This document shows positions 31,303-41,155 of a stretch of 64,000 nucleotides of DNA, in pieces. Numbering within the stretch: the first letter of the stretch is position 1; every line of letters begins with the position of its first letter. Source of the DNA: Pasteurellaceae bacterium Macca. Lineage in GTDB: Bacteria; Pseudomonadota; Gammaproteobacteria; Enterobacterales; Pasteurellaceae. The notes beneath the pieces were generated by a model. That model made no database searches. It saw nothing but the letters and a program-made list of their open reading frames with translations, and was not told the origin of the DNA. The stretch spans positions 1,420,001 through 1,484,000 of the forward strand of contig LVZB01000001.1 in assembly GCA_023101485.1 (NCBI GenBank), written 5' to 3'. Made by a program: the position numbers and the translations under genes.

Positions 31303-32856
31303 ATGCTCTCAACAACGCCCTCCCTTTCAACCTCCCAGCTTTGGGTTAAACGTGCCTTTGTTGGCTTGCTCTATTTACTCGCTTTTTATTTGGTATTGAC
31401 CATTTATCTCCAAGGCGAAATTTTATTTGCCTTGCTCACTTTGGTGATTGTGACCGCAGGGATCTACATTTTCAGTAGCGAACGCACTTACCGTTGGCGT
31501 TATGTTTACCCAGGTGTCGCGGCGGTGGGGATTTTCGTGGTGTTTCCGCTACTTTGTACGGTGGTGATCGCCTTTACCAATTACAGCGGTTCAAACCAAC
31601 TTTCCTTCGAGCGAGTGGTGCAACAGCTACAAAGTCAGCACTATTTTTCCGGCGAACGGTTTGATTTCAAACTCCTTGAAGGGGCAGAAAAGCGTTATCA
31701 ACTTGCATTGCATAATAAAACATTACAAAAAAGCTACCTTTCTGCACCGCTTGCATTGGCGGAATTAAAGGGAGACTTAACGGTAGAAGAGGTCGCCACC
31801 TTGCCCGATGCCACCGTTGCGCCCCTTAAAGTGATTACCCAAAATCGTCAGCAGTTACAAAGTATTCACTTAACACTCCCGAATAATGATGTTTTGACGA
31901 TGAGTTCCCTCCGTCAATTTTCCCAACAAAGCCCTCGTTTTAGCTTTGAGAGCAGTGACCAAATTCTGACGAATCACGAAACCGGCGAACGTTTTAAACC
32001 TAACGATGAGATTGGCTTTTTCCAACAAATTGATGAGCAGGGCAATTTCACCGCAAAACGTTTAGAACCGGGCTATACAGTCGGGATCGGTTGGGCAAAT
32101 TTTGCCAAAATTCTCACGGATGAAGGTGTCCAAAAACCCTTTATTCAAATCTTTATTTGGACGGTCGTTTTCGCGCTTTTAACCGTCGTTTTTACCACCT
32201 TACTCGGCATGGTTTTTGCTTCCCTTGTTCAGTGGGAAGCCCTTAAAGGTAAAGCCGTTTATCGTTTATTGCTTATCCTCCCTTATGCCGTGCCAGGCTT
32301 TATCTCCATTTTGGTGTTTAAAGGCTTATTTAACCAAAGTTTTGGGGAAATTAACCTGATTTTGGATAACTTATTCGGCATTCGCCCTGAATGGTTTAAC
32401 GACCCATTCCTCGCTAAAGCGATGTTGCTGATTGTCAATACTTGGTTAGGTTACCCTTATATGATGATCGTCTGTATGGGCTTGTTAAAAGCGATTCCGC
32501 AAGATCTCTACGAAGCCTCCGCCATTGATGGGGCAACGGTATGGCAGAATTTCACCAAGATCACGATGCCAATGTTAATTAAACCGCTAATGCCACTGAT
32601 GATTGCGAGCTTTGCGTTTAACTTCAATAACTTTGTGTTAATTCAGCTTCTCACCCAAGGTCGCCCTGCGATGATTAGCACAAGTACGCCGGCAGGACAT
32701 ACGGATCTTCTTGTCAGTTATACCTACCGTATCGCCTTTGAGGGCAGTGGAACACAAGATTTCGGCTTAGCCGCCGCGATTGCCGTGATTATCTTCTTAC
32801 TTGTGAGTGGATTGGCGTTGTTCCAACTTCGTTTAACGAAATTACAGCAAGATTAA
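31303..32856 (+). CDS. malF: Maltose transport permease MalF
   Basis: Inner-membrane subunit of MalEFGK2. N-terminal helices (about 17-90) are followed by the large periplasmic P2 loop (about 95-270) characteristic of MalF, then the conserved permease core. The EAA motif that docks on MalK is [20 protein letters not shown] (about 406-425). Length (517 aa) matches E. coli MalF (514). It is separated from malE by a 187-base gap containing a hairpin. Confidence 0.96.
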   Translation: MLSTTPSLSTSQLWVKRAFVGLLYLLAFYLVLTIYLQGEILFALLTLVIVTAGIYIFSSERTYRWRYVYPGVAAVGIFVVFPLLCTVVIAFTNYSGSNQLSFERVVQQLQSQHYFSGERFDFKLLEGAEKRYQLALHNKTLQKSYLSAPLALAELKGDLTVEEVATLPDATVAPLKVITQNRQQLQSIHLTLPNNDVLTMSSLRQFSQQSPRFSFESSDQILTNHETGERFKPNDEIGFFQQIDEQGNFTAKRLEPGYTVGIGWANFAKILTDEGVQKPFIQIFIWTVVFALLTVVFTTLLGMVFASLVQWEALKGKAVYRLLLILPYAVPGFISILVFKGLFNQSFGEINLILDNLFGIRPEWFNDPFLAKAMLLIVNTWLGYPYMMIVCMGLLKAIPQDLYEASAIDGATVWQNFTKITMPMLIKPLMPLMIASFAFNFNNFVLIQLLTQGRPAMISTSTPAGHTDLLVSYTYRIAFEGSGTQDFGLAAAIAVIIFLLVSGLALFQLRLTKLQQD

Positions 32857-32917
32857 GCCCTCCGCCTTGGGGCGGAGGTGGGTAAATCCCCGTGATAAAA
32901 ATGTAAAGGAAAAGACT

Positions 32918-33808
32918 ATGGCTATTGTGCAACCTAAATCGATGAAATTACGGCTCTTTGGCACACATCTGTTTTTAATTGGCTTTTGTGCCTTGATTAT
33001 GTTCCCGTTATTGATGATTCTGGGCATTTCTCTTCGCCCCGGCAATCTCGCCTTGGGGGAAATTATCCCGAGCCAAATCTCCTTTGAGCATTGGCAACTG
33101 GCATTAGGATTTAGCGTAACCCACGCAGATGGTAGCGTAACCCCACCGCCATTTCCGGTGCTATTGTGGCTTTGGAACTCCGTGAAAGTGGCAGGTATTA
33201 CCGCATTGATTACCTTAGTGCTTTCCACCACGGCCGCCTATGCGTTTGCACGGTTACGCTTTGCCGGAAAATCAATGCTGTTACAAAGTATGTTGATTTT
33301 CCAGATGTTTCCGGCGGTATTATCCCTTGTGGCGTTGTATGCGTTATTTGACCGTTTAAGCAATTACATCCCTTTTTTAGGCTTAAACACCCACGGTGGC
33401 GTAATTTTCGCCTACTTAGGGGGGATTGCCCTACACGTTTGGACAATCAAAGGCTATTTTGAAACCATTGATAAATCCCTTGAAGAAGCCGCCGCCCTTG
33501 ATGGTGCGACACCGTGGCAGACATTCCGTTTAATCTTGCTCCCACTTTCTGTGCCGATTTTGGCGGTTGTCTTCATCCTTGCATTTATCTCGGCGATTAT
33601 TGAAGTCCCTGTGGCATCCCTTCTCTTGCGTGATGTGAGCAACTACACCCTTGCCGTAGGTATGCAACAGTATCTCCACCCACAAAACTACCTTTGGGGC
33701 GATTTTGCCGCCGCGGCAATTCTCTCGGCGATTCCAATTACCCTCGTCTTTATTGTGGCACAACGCTGGCTTGTCGGTGGGCTGACCGCAGGTGGTGTGA
33801 AGGGCTAA
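32918..33808 (+). CDS. malG: Maltose transport permease MalG
   Basis: Second membrane subunit of the maltose transporter. It has six predicted helices and the EAA loop [20 protein letters not shown] (about 188-207), which contacts MalK. It ends [13 protein letters not shown], the MalG C-terminal tail that reaches into MalK. I chose the ATG at 32918 ([14 protein letters not shown], 296 aa, same as E. coli) with AAAGGAAAAG upstream, instead of 32867. Confidence 0.96.
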   Translation: MAIVQPKSMKLRLFGTHLFLIGFCALIMFPLLMILGISLRPGNLALGEIIPSQISFEHWQLALGFSVTHADGSVTPPPFPVLLWLWNSVKVAGITALITLVLSTTAAYAFARLRFAGKSMLLQSMLIFQMFPAVLSLVALYALFDRLSNYIPFLGLNTHGGVIFAYLGGIALHVWTIKGYFETIDKSLEEAAALDGATPWQTFRLILLPLSVPILAVVFILAFISAIIEVPVASLLLRDVSNYTLAVGMQQYLHPQNYLWGDFAAAAILSAIPITLVFIVAQRWLVGGLTAGGVKG

Positions 33809-33914
33809 TTTCGTGATGCCTCCTCTGATTGAACCATGGGGAGGCATTTGCAAGCGGTCGAATTTTTTCAACAATTTACCCCCCAATTTTCAACCTTTTC
33901 AGGAAGTACGAAAG

Positions 33915-35924
33915 ATGAAAAAACATCCCTATCTCAACCCCTATTTTCTTGATGAACACGGTCGTCGCCGTTATGCCGAAGGCTCGGTCTATGGCAATAT
34001 TGCTCGCTTATTAGGTAAGCCCAAAAGTCGCAAAATATTACCCCCCGTGAAAGTCGCCACCCAAGGGGATAACCTTTTTATCCGCCTTTTCCAAGGGGAG
34101 GGAAAAACGATTCAGGCTGACTGGCAACTGACCTTAGAAAATGGGGAGATCTTAACGGGTAAAGTAAAACGAAATACCATTCAACTGCCGAACCACTTAC
34201 CCCTTGGCTATCATCAGTTAAGCCTGCCACAATATGGCGTGGGTTGTCGTGTCATCATCACACCCCAACGGGCTTACCAACCGAAAGAGATCGCCCAAGG
34301 GCAGAAATTATGGGGGGCAATTTTGCAACTCTATACCCTACGTTCTGCCCAAAATTGGGGGGTAGGGGATTTCGGCGATCTGGCGGAATTTTTAACTAAC
34401 ATCGCGGAAAAAGGGGGCGATTTTGTCGGGTTGAATCCTATTCACGCCCTGTTTCCAGCCAATCCCGAAGGGGCAAGCCCTTATAGCCCTTCTTCTCGTT
34501 TATGGCAAAATGTCCTTTATATCAATGTCGGTGCGGTAGAGGCCTTTCAGCAGAGTGAAAAGGCACAAAGCTGGTTTCATAGCCAAGATACACAACGCCA
34601 ACTTGCCGAAGCGAGGGGGAAGGAGTATGTCGATTATTCCCAAGTGATGTGGCTGAAACTCACTGGATTACGTTTTGCCTTTGAGCAGTTCCAACATCAA
34701 GATCAAACTGTGTTTGAGCAATTTATCGCAGAACACGGCGAGGGTTTGATTCTCCAAGGGACTTTTGATGCGTTACATCACTTTTTAAGTGAGCGATTTA
34801 GCCAACAGTGGGGGTGGAATTGTTGGGATAAGACATATCAATCCTACCAAAGCCCTCAGGTCAAAGCATTTCAGCAAAGCGAAGGGGCGTTAATTCGCTT
34901 TTATATGTGGCTACAATTTCTGGCTCAACAGCAGTTAAGTGCCTGTCATCAGCTTGCTCAGCAGTTAGGCATGCCGATTGGTTTTTACCGTGATCTTGCC
35001 GTTGGCGTGGCAGATAACGGTGCGGAAACTTGGGCGGATAAGGATCTTTTCGTCCTTGGGGCATCGGTGGGCGCACCGCCGGATATTATGGCACCACAGG
35101 GGCAGAATTGGGGGCTTTCGCCTATGCACCCAGAAGTGCTACAAGAACGGGGCTATGAGCCGTTTATCTCCCTTTTACGCGCTAATATGAAAGATTGTGG
35201 GGCATTGCGAATTGACCATATTCTTGGTTTTGCCCGCCTTTGGTGGGTTGTGAAAGGGGAATCGGCAAAAAATGGCGCTTATGTTAAATACCCCTTAGAA
35301 GATCTCCTTGCCATTCTTGCTCTAGAAAGCCAACGCAATCGCTGTTTGATTATTGCCGAAGCCCTTGGCACAGTGCCGAAGGGGATGTTACAAGCCCTTG
35401 AACAGAAAGGGATCTTGGCATACAACATTTTCTATTTTGAGTACGATCATCAAGGCAGTAAGCCCCTTGAAAATTACCCTTATCAGGCGATGACAACGCT
35501 CAGCACCCACGATCTCCCTACGGTGAAAGGCTATTGGCAGGGGTATGATTTCGATCTTGGGCAACGTTTTGGCATTTACCCGAATGAAAAAGTCCTCAAT
35601 ATGTTAAGAGGTATTCGTGCGCAGAATAAAGCCGAAATCCGTCAAGGCGTAGAACGCAGTGGGCTTACCCTTGAAAGGGATAGCGATGACGTCAGCTCGC
35701 TTTTCACCCACCAGCTCCAACACTATGTGGCGGGTACGCAGAGTGCGTTATTCGGCACGCAACCAGAGGATTGGCTCAATATGCTTGAACCGGTGAATAT
35801 CCCCGGCACGAGTACGGAATACCCGAACTGGCGGAGAAAATTGAGTAAAACGGTGGCGGAGATATTTGCCGATCCTGAGATTGATCGCCTGTTACAACGT
35901 ATTGAAGAAAAGCGTCAAGCATAA
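33915..35924 (+). CDS. malQ: 4-alpha-glucanotransferase (amylomaltase) MalQ
   Basis: Cytoplasmic disproportionating enzyme (GH77) that transfers glucan chains between maltodextrins and releases glucose. GH77 features: YSPSSRLWQNVLYIN near the start of the barrel, IGFYRDLAVGV with the nucleophile aspartate, IIAEALGTVP with the acid/base glutamate, and TLSTHDLPTVKGYWQG. I chose the ATG at 33915 (MKKHPYLNPYF, 669 aa); the upstream in-frame region from 33813 includes an uptake-like sequence and is unlikely to be coding. It is 106 bases after malG. malP is not adjacent. Confidence 0.94.
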   Translation: MKKHPYLNPYFLDEHGRRRYAEGSVYGNIARLLGKPKSRKILPPVKVATQGDNLFIRLFQGEGKTIQADWQLTLENGEILTGKVKRNTIQLPNHLPLGYHQLSLPQYGVGCRVIITPQRAYQPKEIAQGQKLWGAILQLYTLRSAQNWGVGDFGDLAEFLTNIAEKGGDFVGLNPIHALFPANPEGASPYSPSSRLWQNVLYINVGAVEAFQQSEKAQSWFHSQDTQRQLAEARGKEYVDYSQVMWLKLTGLRFAFEQFQHQDQTVFEQFIAEHGEGLILQGTFDALHHFLSERFSQQWGWNCWDKTYQSYQSPQVKAFQQSEGALIRFYMWLQFLAQQQLSACHQLAQQLGMPIGFYRDLAVGVADNGAETWADKDLFVLGASVGAPPDIMAPQGQNWGLSPMHPEVLQERGYEPFISLLRANMKDCGALRIDHILGFARLWWVVKGESAKNGAYVKYPLEDLLAILALESQRNRCLIIAEALGTVPKGMLQALEQKGILAYNIFYFEYDHQGSKPLENYPYQAMTTLSTHDLPTVKGYWQGYDFDLGQRFGIYPNEKVLNMLRGIRAQNKAEIRQGVERSGLTLERDSDDVSSLFTHQLQHYVAGTQSALFGTQPEDWLNMLEPVNIPGTSTEYPNWRRKLSKTVAEIFADPEIDRLLQRIEEKRQA

Positions 35925-35929
35925 AATTC

Positions 35930-35948
35930 GCCCCCGATACACGGGGGC
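35930..35948. terminator. Bidirectional hairpin between malQ and galM
   Basis: Stem GCCCCCG / CGGGGGC with a 5-base loop between the convergent malQ and galM stop codons. T/A runs on both sides are short. Confidence 0.65.
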
Positions 35949-35958
35949 AGAAAAGGTA

Positions 35959-36936
35959 TTAAGGGGCTGAAAAGCGATAACGAATGGCGTGTTGATAGCG
36001 CTCCCCTGCTTGGCTTATTCCACCAAGGTGTTGCCACTCAGGGTGGTTTGGTGTGTCGGGGAAAAACTCTGGTTCAAGGGCAACACCAGCGTAGTCGCCA
36101 TATTCTCCCCCCGTCATATTCGGTTGTCCGGCTAACCAGTTACCGGTGTAGAGCTGTAAAGCAGGGAGTGTAGTGCTGATTTCAAGATTTAACCCTTTAG
36201 CGGAGAGAAGACAAGCGGTCGAATTGAGATCATTTTTTGTCAAGCGAAATGCGTGATCGTAACCTTTGACCTTCTGTTGATCGGCATCTTTAAGCAGATC
36301 TTGCCCGAGCGTTTTCCCTTGGCGGAAATCAAAACTAGTGCCAACAACGGATCTCAAAGGTGCATTGGGAATGCCCGTTTCATCAACGGGTAAATAGTGA
36401 TCGCCATTGATTTGCAAGTGGTGGTGGTGAATGGTTGCCTCGCCACTTAAATTAAAATAGGCATGGTTTGTTAAGCATAACGGCGTGGCAAGATCACTTT
36501 CGGCATCAAAAAGGATCGTTAATTCATTATTGTGGAGGCGATATTCCACCTCCGCCCATACATTCCCCCCAAAGCCCTCTTCGCCATCTGCAAAATAGTT
36601 ACGAAATCTCATCCCCTGTGGGGTGGCAAAGACAACTTCCCATCTTTTTTTATCCCCCCCGACAAGCCCGCCGTGTAAGTGATGTTCGCCGTTATTTTGG
36701 TGAAGCTGGTAGTGCTGACCATTGAGAGTATAACGCCCGTGGGCAATACGATTAGCATAACGCCCAATGGTTGCACCAAAATAAGCGCTATTTTCTTGCC
36801 AACGTTCTGGCGTGGTGGTGACTAACACTTCCTGCCATTGGTTTTGATGTTTAACTTGGCAGGAGAGCCAACTTGCCCCAAAGTCAGAAACGACTATATG
36901 TAAGAAATCATTATGAAGCTCAAAGCATTGCATCAT
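35959..36936 (-). CDS. galM: Aldose 1-epimerase (galactose mutarotase) GalM
   Basis: Interconverts alpha- and beta-D-galactose so that GalK gets its alpha-anomer. It has FGASWLSCQVKHQNQW at the N-terminus, GATIGRYANRIAHGRYTLNG, the catalytic histidine region CLTNHAYFNLSG and the C-terminal glutamate in GVALEPEFFPDTPNHP. Two ATGs in a row (36936, 36933) follow a repeated GGAGGAAA; spacing favours 36933. Product is about 325 residues. Third gene of galT-galK-galM; it contains an uptake core (36211-36219). Confidence 0.94.
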   Translation of the reverse strand: MMQCFELHNDFLHIVVSDFGASWLSCQVKHQNQWQEVLVTTTPERWQENSAYFGATIGRYANRIAHGRYTLNGQHYQLHQNNGEHHLHGGLVGGDKKRWEVVFATPQGMRFRNYFADGEEGFGGNVWAEVEYRLHNNELTILFDAESDLATPLCLTNHAYFNLSGEATIHHHHLQINGDHYLPVDETGIPNAPLRSVVGTSFDFRQGKTLGQDLLKDADQQKVKGYDHAFRLTKNDLNSTACLLSAKGLNLEISTTLPALQLYTGNWLAGQPNMTGGEYGDYAGVALEPEFFPDTPNHPEWQHLGGISQAGERYQHAIRYRFSAP

Positions 36937-36965
36937 TTCCTCCTTTCCTCCTTTCCTCATTGGCG

Positions 36966-38120
36966 TTAAATCACATGAACACCGTCGCTTGCTGTGCAAA
37001 GATAGAATGTTTCTGCTATACCAGTTTGTTTTTGGTAATTTTCCGCAATTAAGGTTTTTAATTGATCGACCTTTTCATTCGGCACAAGGCAAACGACACA
37101 GCCACCAAAGCCACCGCCGGTCATTCTTGCCCCGCCATTTTTCCCAATCGCCACTTGGGCGAGTTCCACTAAATAGTCAATTTCAGGAATAGTAATTTCA
37201 AAATCATCGCGCATTGAGTCGTGGGATTGTGCCATTAACTCCCCGAGCTTGACCATATCCCCCGCTTTTAAGGCCGTGACCGCATCAAGCACACGCTGAT
37301 TTTCAGTGACAACGTGTTTTGCCCGTTTGTAGGCTAATTCGCTTTCGGCTTTGAGGGCTTCCCCTTGGGCGTTAAATTGTTCAAGGCTGACATCACGCAA
37401 CGCTTTCACGCCAAAAAATTGTGCTGCTTGTTCGCACTCTTGACGACGGCTATTGTATTCGCCGGTAACTAAATCGTGCTTCACATTAGAGTTAATAATT
37501 GCAATGGCATAGCCTTGTGGCACAGGCGTTGGGGTGATAGCAAGGCTACGGCAATCGATCATAATAAAATGATCTTTCTGCCCAAGGGCAGAGGTGAGCT
37601 GATCCATATTGCCACAGTTTGCCCCCACGAACAGATTTTCCGCTTTCTGCCCGATTAAGGCGATATCCGTCAGGGAAATATCCAGTTTGCCTAAGCATTG
37701 GCAGGTTTGCCCGATGGCAATTTCTAAGGCGGCGGAGGAGCTTAACCCCGAAGACATCGGCACATTGCTCGTCATGGCTAGATCCGCGCCGTGGATAAAT
37801 TCGGGGTGCTTTTCCTGCATAAATTTCACTACACCACGGACATAGTTTTTCCATTTATCTTCACTTTGTGGAATCGGTTTTTTCAAATCAAAGGCATCGG
37901 TTTCTTGAATATCAATGGCATAGACTCGCCAAATGCTATCTTCCCGAGGGGTAAAACTCACAGCCATACCGTAATCAATCGCACAAGGCATTACAAAACC
38001 GTCGTTGTAGTCCGTGTGTTCGCCAATAATATTGACCCGCCCAGGGGCAAAGACGGTGTGGCTGGCGTGATAGCCAAAATGTTGTTCAAATTGCTGTTGG
38101 GAAAGTTCAATCGGATTCAT
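36966..38120 (-). CDS. galK: Galactokinase GalK
   Basis: GHMP-family kinase making galactose 1-phosphate from ATP and alpha-D-galactose. The galactokinase signature is [20 protein letters not shown] (about 27-46). The phosphate loop is [13 protein letters not shown] (about 122-134), and the third motif is [16 protein letters not shown] near 333. Length (384 aa) is normal. 45 bases after galT, 29 bases before galM. Confidence 0.97.
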   Translation of the reverse strand: MNPIELSQQQFEQHFGYHASHTVFAPGRVNIIGEHTDYNDGFVMPCAIDYGMAVSFTPREDSIWRVYAIDIQETDAFDLKKPIPQSEDKWKNYVRGVVKFMQEKHPEFIHGADLAMTSNVPMSSGLSSSAALEIAIGQTCQCLGKLDISLTDIALIGQKAENLFVGANCGNMDQLTSALGQKDHFIMIDCRSLAITPTPVPQGYAIAIINSNVKHDLVTGEYNSRRQECEQAAQFFGVKALRDVSLEQFNAQGEALKAESELAYKRAKHVVTENQRVLDAVTALKAGDMVKLGELMAQSHDSMRDDFEITIPEIDYLVELAQVAIGKNGGARMTGGGFGGCVVCLVPNEKVDQLKTLIAENYQKQTGIAETFYLCTASDGVHVI

Positions 38121-38165
38121 TGTAATTCCTCATTAAATAGTGATTCTGTGGAAAGCCGTTGAGGG

Positions 38166-39221
38166 CTATTGGGCTTTGTAATGCACCTCATCGCTAACAT
38201 TGCGTAGCCGTTCTGCGGCTTGTTCGGGGGTGAGATCCCGTTGGGCTTCGGCAAGCATTTCATACCCCACCATAAATTTCCGCACCGTCGCCGAACGGAG
38301 AAGAGGTGGGTAGAAATAGGCGTGTAGTTGCCAATGATCGATTGGGCGATCATCTTTAAAAAACGGGGCAAAATGCCAGCCCATTGAATAAGGGAACGCA
38401 CATTGGAACAGGTTATCGTAACGGCAAGTAAGCTTTTTAATCGCTAGGGCTAAATCGGATTTTTCTTCTTCCGTGAGTTCATCCATACGGCGAATGACCC
38501 GTTTTTTCGGCATCAATAAGGTTTCAAATGGCCAAGCCGCCCAATAGGGCACAACGGCGATCCAATGGTTCGTTTCGGTGACAGTTCTGACGCCCTGTTG
38601 CTGTTCTGAACGGGCATAATCCAATAGAAGATTGCTTTGATGTTGTGTGAAATAGCGGTGGAGATTCTGCTCTTTTTTAGCAATTTCATTCGGTAAAAAT
38701 GAGTTCGCCCAAATTTGCCCGTGTGGATGAGGCTGAGAGCTTCCCATCATCGATCCTTTATTTTCAAAGGCTTGCACCCAAAGGTAATCTTTACCAAGTT
38801 CTGAAAGTTGATGATTCCAAGTATCCACCACACCACGGATTGCTTCTAGGGAAAGCTCCGGCAAGGTTTTGCTATGATCAGGCGAGAAACAGATCACACG
38901 AGCTAACCCTTTTACACTCATAGTCTGGAAAAGTGGATCAGTGCTTGGTGGTGCATCAGGGGTATCAGGCATCAGAGCGGCAAAATCATTATCGAAAACA
39001 TAAGTCCCTGAATAATTGGGGTTTTTATCCCCTGAAATCCGCTGATTGGTGGGGCAAAGGAAACAATTTTCATCATAGTGGGGGAGTATTTCCGTGGCGG
39101 GTTTATCCACCTGCCCACTCCACGGACGCTTAGCCCGATGGGGGGAAACTAAAATCCATTCATCTTTTAAAGGATTATAACGGCGATGGGGGTGATCATT
39201 TTGGTTAAATGTTTCGCTCAT
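38166..39221 (-). CDS. galT: Galactose-1-phosphate uridylyltransferase GalT
   Basis: Exchanges UMP between UDP-glucose and galactose 1-phosphate (Leloir pathway). It has a metal-binding cysteine pair in [10 protein letters not shown], the active-site His-Pro-His in [13 protein letters not shown] (about 164-176), and the C-terminal histidines in WHFAPFF and [11 protein letters not shown] chose the start at 39221 ([16 protein letters not shown], 351 aa) rather than the 28-residue upstream extension. galE is not in the window. Confidence 0.96.
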   Translation of the reverse strand: MSETFNQNDHPHRRYNPLKDEWILVSPHRAKRPWSGQVDKPATEILPHYDENCFLCPTNQRISGDKNPNYSGTYVFDNDFAALMPDTPDAPPSTDPLFQTMSVKGLARVICFSPDHSKTLPELSLEAIRGVVDTWNHQLSELGKDYLWVQAFENKGSMMGSSQPHPHGQIWANSFLPNEIAKKEQNLHRYFTQHQSNLLLDYARSEQQQGVRTVTETNHWIAVVPYWAAWPFETLLMPKKRVIRRMDELTEEEKSDLALAIKKLTCRYDNLFQCAFPYSMGWHFAPFFKDDRPIDHWQLHAYFYPPLLRSATVRKFMVGYEMLAEAQRDLTPEQAAERLRNVSDEVHYKAQ

Positions 39222-39280
39222 TGGAGTGCTCCTGTCAAAACAAAAATTATTTTGTAAGTATAACTCAATCAAAAAAGGGT

Positions 39281-39302
39281 GTATGTGACGATCTTCACAA
39301 AA
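39281..39302 (-). promoter_or_regulatory. CRP site upstream of galT
   Basis: TGTGA (39284-39288), CGATCT, TCACA (39295-39299): perfect half-sites centred about 70 bases before the galT start codon, suitable for CRP activation of galTKM. Confidence 0.8.
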
Positions 39303-39338
39303 CAAACAAGCGGTAGGATTCTATTGATTTTTTGCTAT

Positions 39339-39382
39339 TCCCCCTGCTAGCGGGGGGAAGTCCCCGAAGGGGGATGGGGGGC
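39339..39382. repeat. GC-rich double hairpin upstream of gal operon
   Basis: Two small stems in tandem: CCCCCTGCTAGCGGGGG (39340-39356) and TCCCCGAAGGGGGA (39361-39374), then a G run. This is strikingly GC-rich in an AT-rich spacer and looks like a dispersed palindromic repeat unit. No second copy was seen in the window. Confidence 0.45.
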
Positions 39383-39511
39383 TTAAAGCAAAATGGGGAG
39401 CTAACCTCTACGTTTAAAACGTATTTTTCCTTTTTCAAAGTACATAAATTCATTTAGAATTTAGCCATTTTTTATCTATCGCCTATTGCAACCAAATTGA
39501 GGACAAATACA

Positions 39512-39612
39512 ATGACTACGACTGATCAGATAATTTTTAAAACGCATTAAGCCTTTTTAAACGAACTCGACGGGGCGGATAAACTTCGCCAACAATGCTG
39601 CCAATTACAGGT
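39512..39612 (+). pseudogene. 5' fragment of an unknown gene, cut by IS sequence
   Basis: ATG at 39512 with TTGAGGA upstream opens MTTTDQIIFKTH, then an in-frame TAA (39548-39550), then continues in the same frame as AFLNELDGADKLRQQCCQLQ. Reading resumes smoothly after the stop, so this is likely the start of a real gene with a CAA-to-TAA type mutation, truncated where insertion-sequence DNA begins near 39612. Family not recognised. Confidence 0.45.
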
Positions 39613-39895
39613 ATGGCATATAGGACAAAATAGTTGGTAAAAACTGGCTTAAAGCCTTATAGTAAAAGGCTTTAAGCTCTTCTTTTGAAAATGAACAAAA
39701 AACTTGTCCTTTTTGCCAAAAAAGAAGACTCGCAAGTATGGTAATAATGTCCAACGCTATAAATGTAATTCTTGCGGTAAACTTTTTACTCTTCAAAAGA
39801 GATTAAACCCAACTGATATTTGACACGATTATTCAGTTAGAAAACAAACCTACCAACAACTTGCAGATAAATATCATTCTGAAGTAGATCAGCAC
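39613..39895 (+). pseudogene. N-terminal fragment of a zinc-ribbon transposase
   Basis: In two frames the plus strand reads ENEQKTCPFCQKRR, then KYGNNVQRYKCNSCGKLFTL, RLNPTDI, stop, HDYSVRKQTYQQLADKYH. The CPFC...CNSC pairs form the zinc ribbon, and the QTYQQLADKY part is a helix-turn-helix, typical of mutator-like (IS256-superfamily) transposases. It has at least one frameshift and one in-frame stop. A hairpin AAAGCCTT/AAGGCTTT (about 39650-39672) precedes it and may belong to the element end. Confidence 0.65.
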
Positions 39896-39913
39896 TTATG
39901 CTAAGCTATAAAA

Positions 39914-40192
39914 ATGAAGATAACTCATTGTAAATTAAAGAAATATATCCAGAAAAAATGACTTGAATTTTTTGTGTTAGAAGTATTACAAAGAAAATTA
40001 AGACAGCTAGCTGGGGTTGTACGGATTATTATCACAGCTATGACGCCCTTGATGTGAGTGAATTTCACCACGAACGGATTAACCATTCCGAGCGTTTTGT
40101 CAAGAAAACTAACCGCATAAATGGTATTGAAAATTTTGGAATCAGGCGGAAAGAGAGCTAAGAAAATACAACGGAATGGATAAAAAATCCTT
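39914..40192 (+). pseudogene. Internally deleted IS1595-family transposase relic
   Basis: The ATG at 39914 opens MKITHCKLKKYIQKK, stop, LEFFVLEV, an IS1595-type N-terminus different from the two intact copies. At about 40015 the sequence jumps to the C-terminal part TDYYHSYDALDVSEFHHERI, SERFVKKTNRINGIENF and, after a one-base frameshift, NQAERELRKYNGMDKKSF. The middle third and the last about 35 residues are missing. Nonfunctional. Confidence 0.7.
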
Positions 40193-40596
40193 TATAAACA
40201 ATATCTTATGCGATCTTGTTAAACCGCTATGAGGACGTAACTTATCTTTAAGGTCTTTAAATAATCCCTCTATTCTATTTGTCGTTTTTTCAATATTAAG
40301 TTCAGGATACTTTTCGTAGGTAAAAAGATATTCATAGTATCGTTTAATACTTGCCGCTGCACTTCTTATATTTCGATGTTTATAAGGAAAATGGCCTTTT
40401 TCATTAGGTATATTTGAGCGTTCATTTAAAAAATCTTTATGCTTTATTTTCCAAGCGTGCAATCTTAAATAAAACTCATTTTTCGAACTCTCTTTTAATG
40501 TTTTTATTATCAATTTTAATTCTCTGCCTGCATGAGATTGATGCTTCTTTCTTAACGCTCTCATCACAATCGCAACGAGATGAAATTGGCACAACA
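40190..40596 (-). pseudogene. C-terminal fragment of a mutator-type transposase
   Basis: Minus strand, open and uninterrupted: begins CQFHLVAIVMRALRKKHQSH, then AGRELKLIIKTL, YPELNIEKTTNRIEGLFKDL and KLRPHSGLTRSHKILFIKDF. The CQFH...V and TTNRIEGLF...LK motifs are typical of mutator-like transposases. It has no start of its own and lacks the N-terminal zinc ribbon and catalytic aspartates. It may be the missing half of the plus-strand fragment at 39613-39895, in inverted orientation. Confidence 0.65.
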
Positions 40597-40945
40597 GTGT
40601 AAACCTTGCCGTTATGCTTGAGAAGCCTAAACACCGCTGTTTTGCCACCGACTCCCCCGATCTCGTTTACCCTTGCGAGCACCTCCAAAATAGCTTGCAT
40701 CCACTTCAACTTCACCCTCAAGCATTTCAAGATGAGGACTGTTTTGATAGATGAGTAGACGTAATCGGTGGAAATAGTAAGCTGCCGTATTCTTGTTTAT
40801 ATTAACCAACTCAGCGACTGTTCTTCTGCTACGCCTACAACAAGAAGCTCAATGAGTTTAAATGGTTTGTGCTGGCTTAGACGATTTTTTCTCATTTGGA
40901 TAGTGCTCCAAAATGGGAAATTTTACAGTTATCTAGGATAGCCCC
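40590..40945 (-). pseudogene. N-terminal half of a diverged IS1016-type element
   Basis: Starts at a terminal repeat variant (40926-40945, two differences from the intact copies). ATG at 40895 gives MRKNRLSQHKPFKLIELLVV. Frameshifts follow; other frames continue NINKNTAAYYFHRLRLLIYQ, EVEVDASYFGGARKGK and GKTAVFRLLKHNGKVYTVV, where it breaks off at the mutator fragment. The acidic residue after the first Asp is Ala (EVDASYF instead of EADESYF). Decayed, and clearly older than the intact copies. Confidence 0.75.
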
Positions 40946-41122
40946 TAAATTAAATATGTATTCTATATCTTGATGATCTAGTTCAAAATCAAAGAGTTCA
41001 ATATCTTATAAATGTAAGAAACTATCTGGTGAATCTTGCATTTTTCCGTTCTAAATCAATTGCAAAGTCATTATAGAGACACATGTTTATATTAAATTCA
41101 GATTTCCTTGTGAAAACTTTAA

Positions 41123-41146
41123 AAATCCCACGCTGGGACTTTTTCT
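41123..41146 (+). terminator. Hairpin with T run before IS copy 2
   Basis: AAAAATCCCA, CGC, TGGGACTTTTTCT: a 5-bp core stem flanked by A and T runs. No intact gene precedes it, so it is probably a leftover terminator of a lost gene. Confidence 0.45.
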
Positions 41147-41155
41147 AAAATTCTT

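Noticed and set aside
39339-39382. CRISPR-like or REP-array repeat
   Set aside because: Only one copy of the GC-rich double hairpin is present in the window, with no spacers or regular spacing.
40142-40648. The 168-codon minus-strand frame as an intact gene
   Set aside because: It is a chance fusion: its first part reads through IS1016 sequence in a wrong frame, the middle is a mutator-type transposase C-terminus and the last residues come from another IS relic in antisense.
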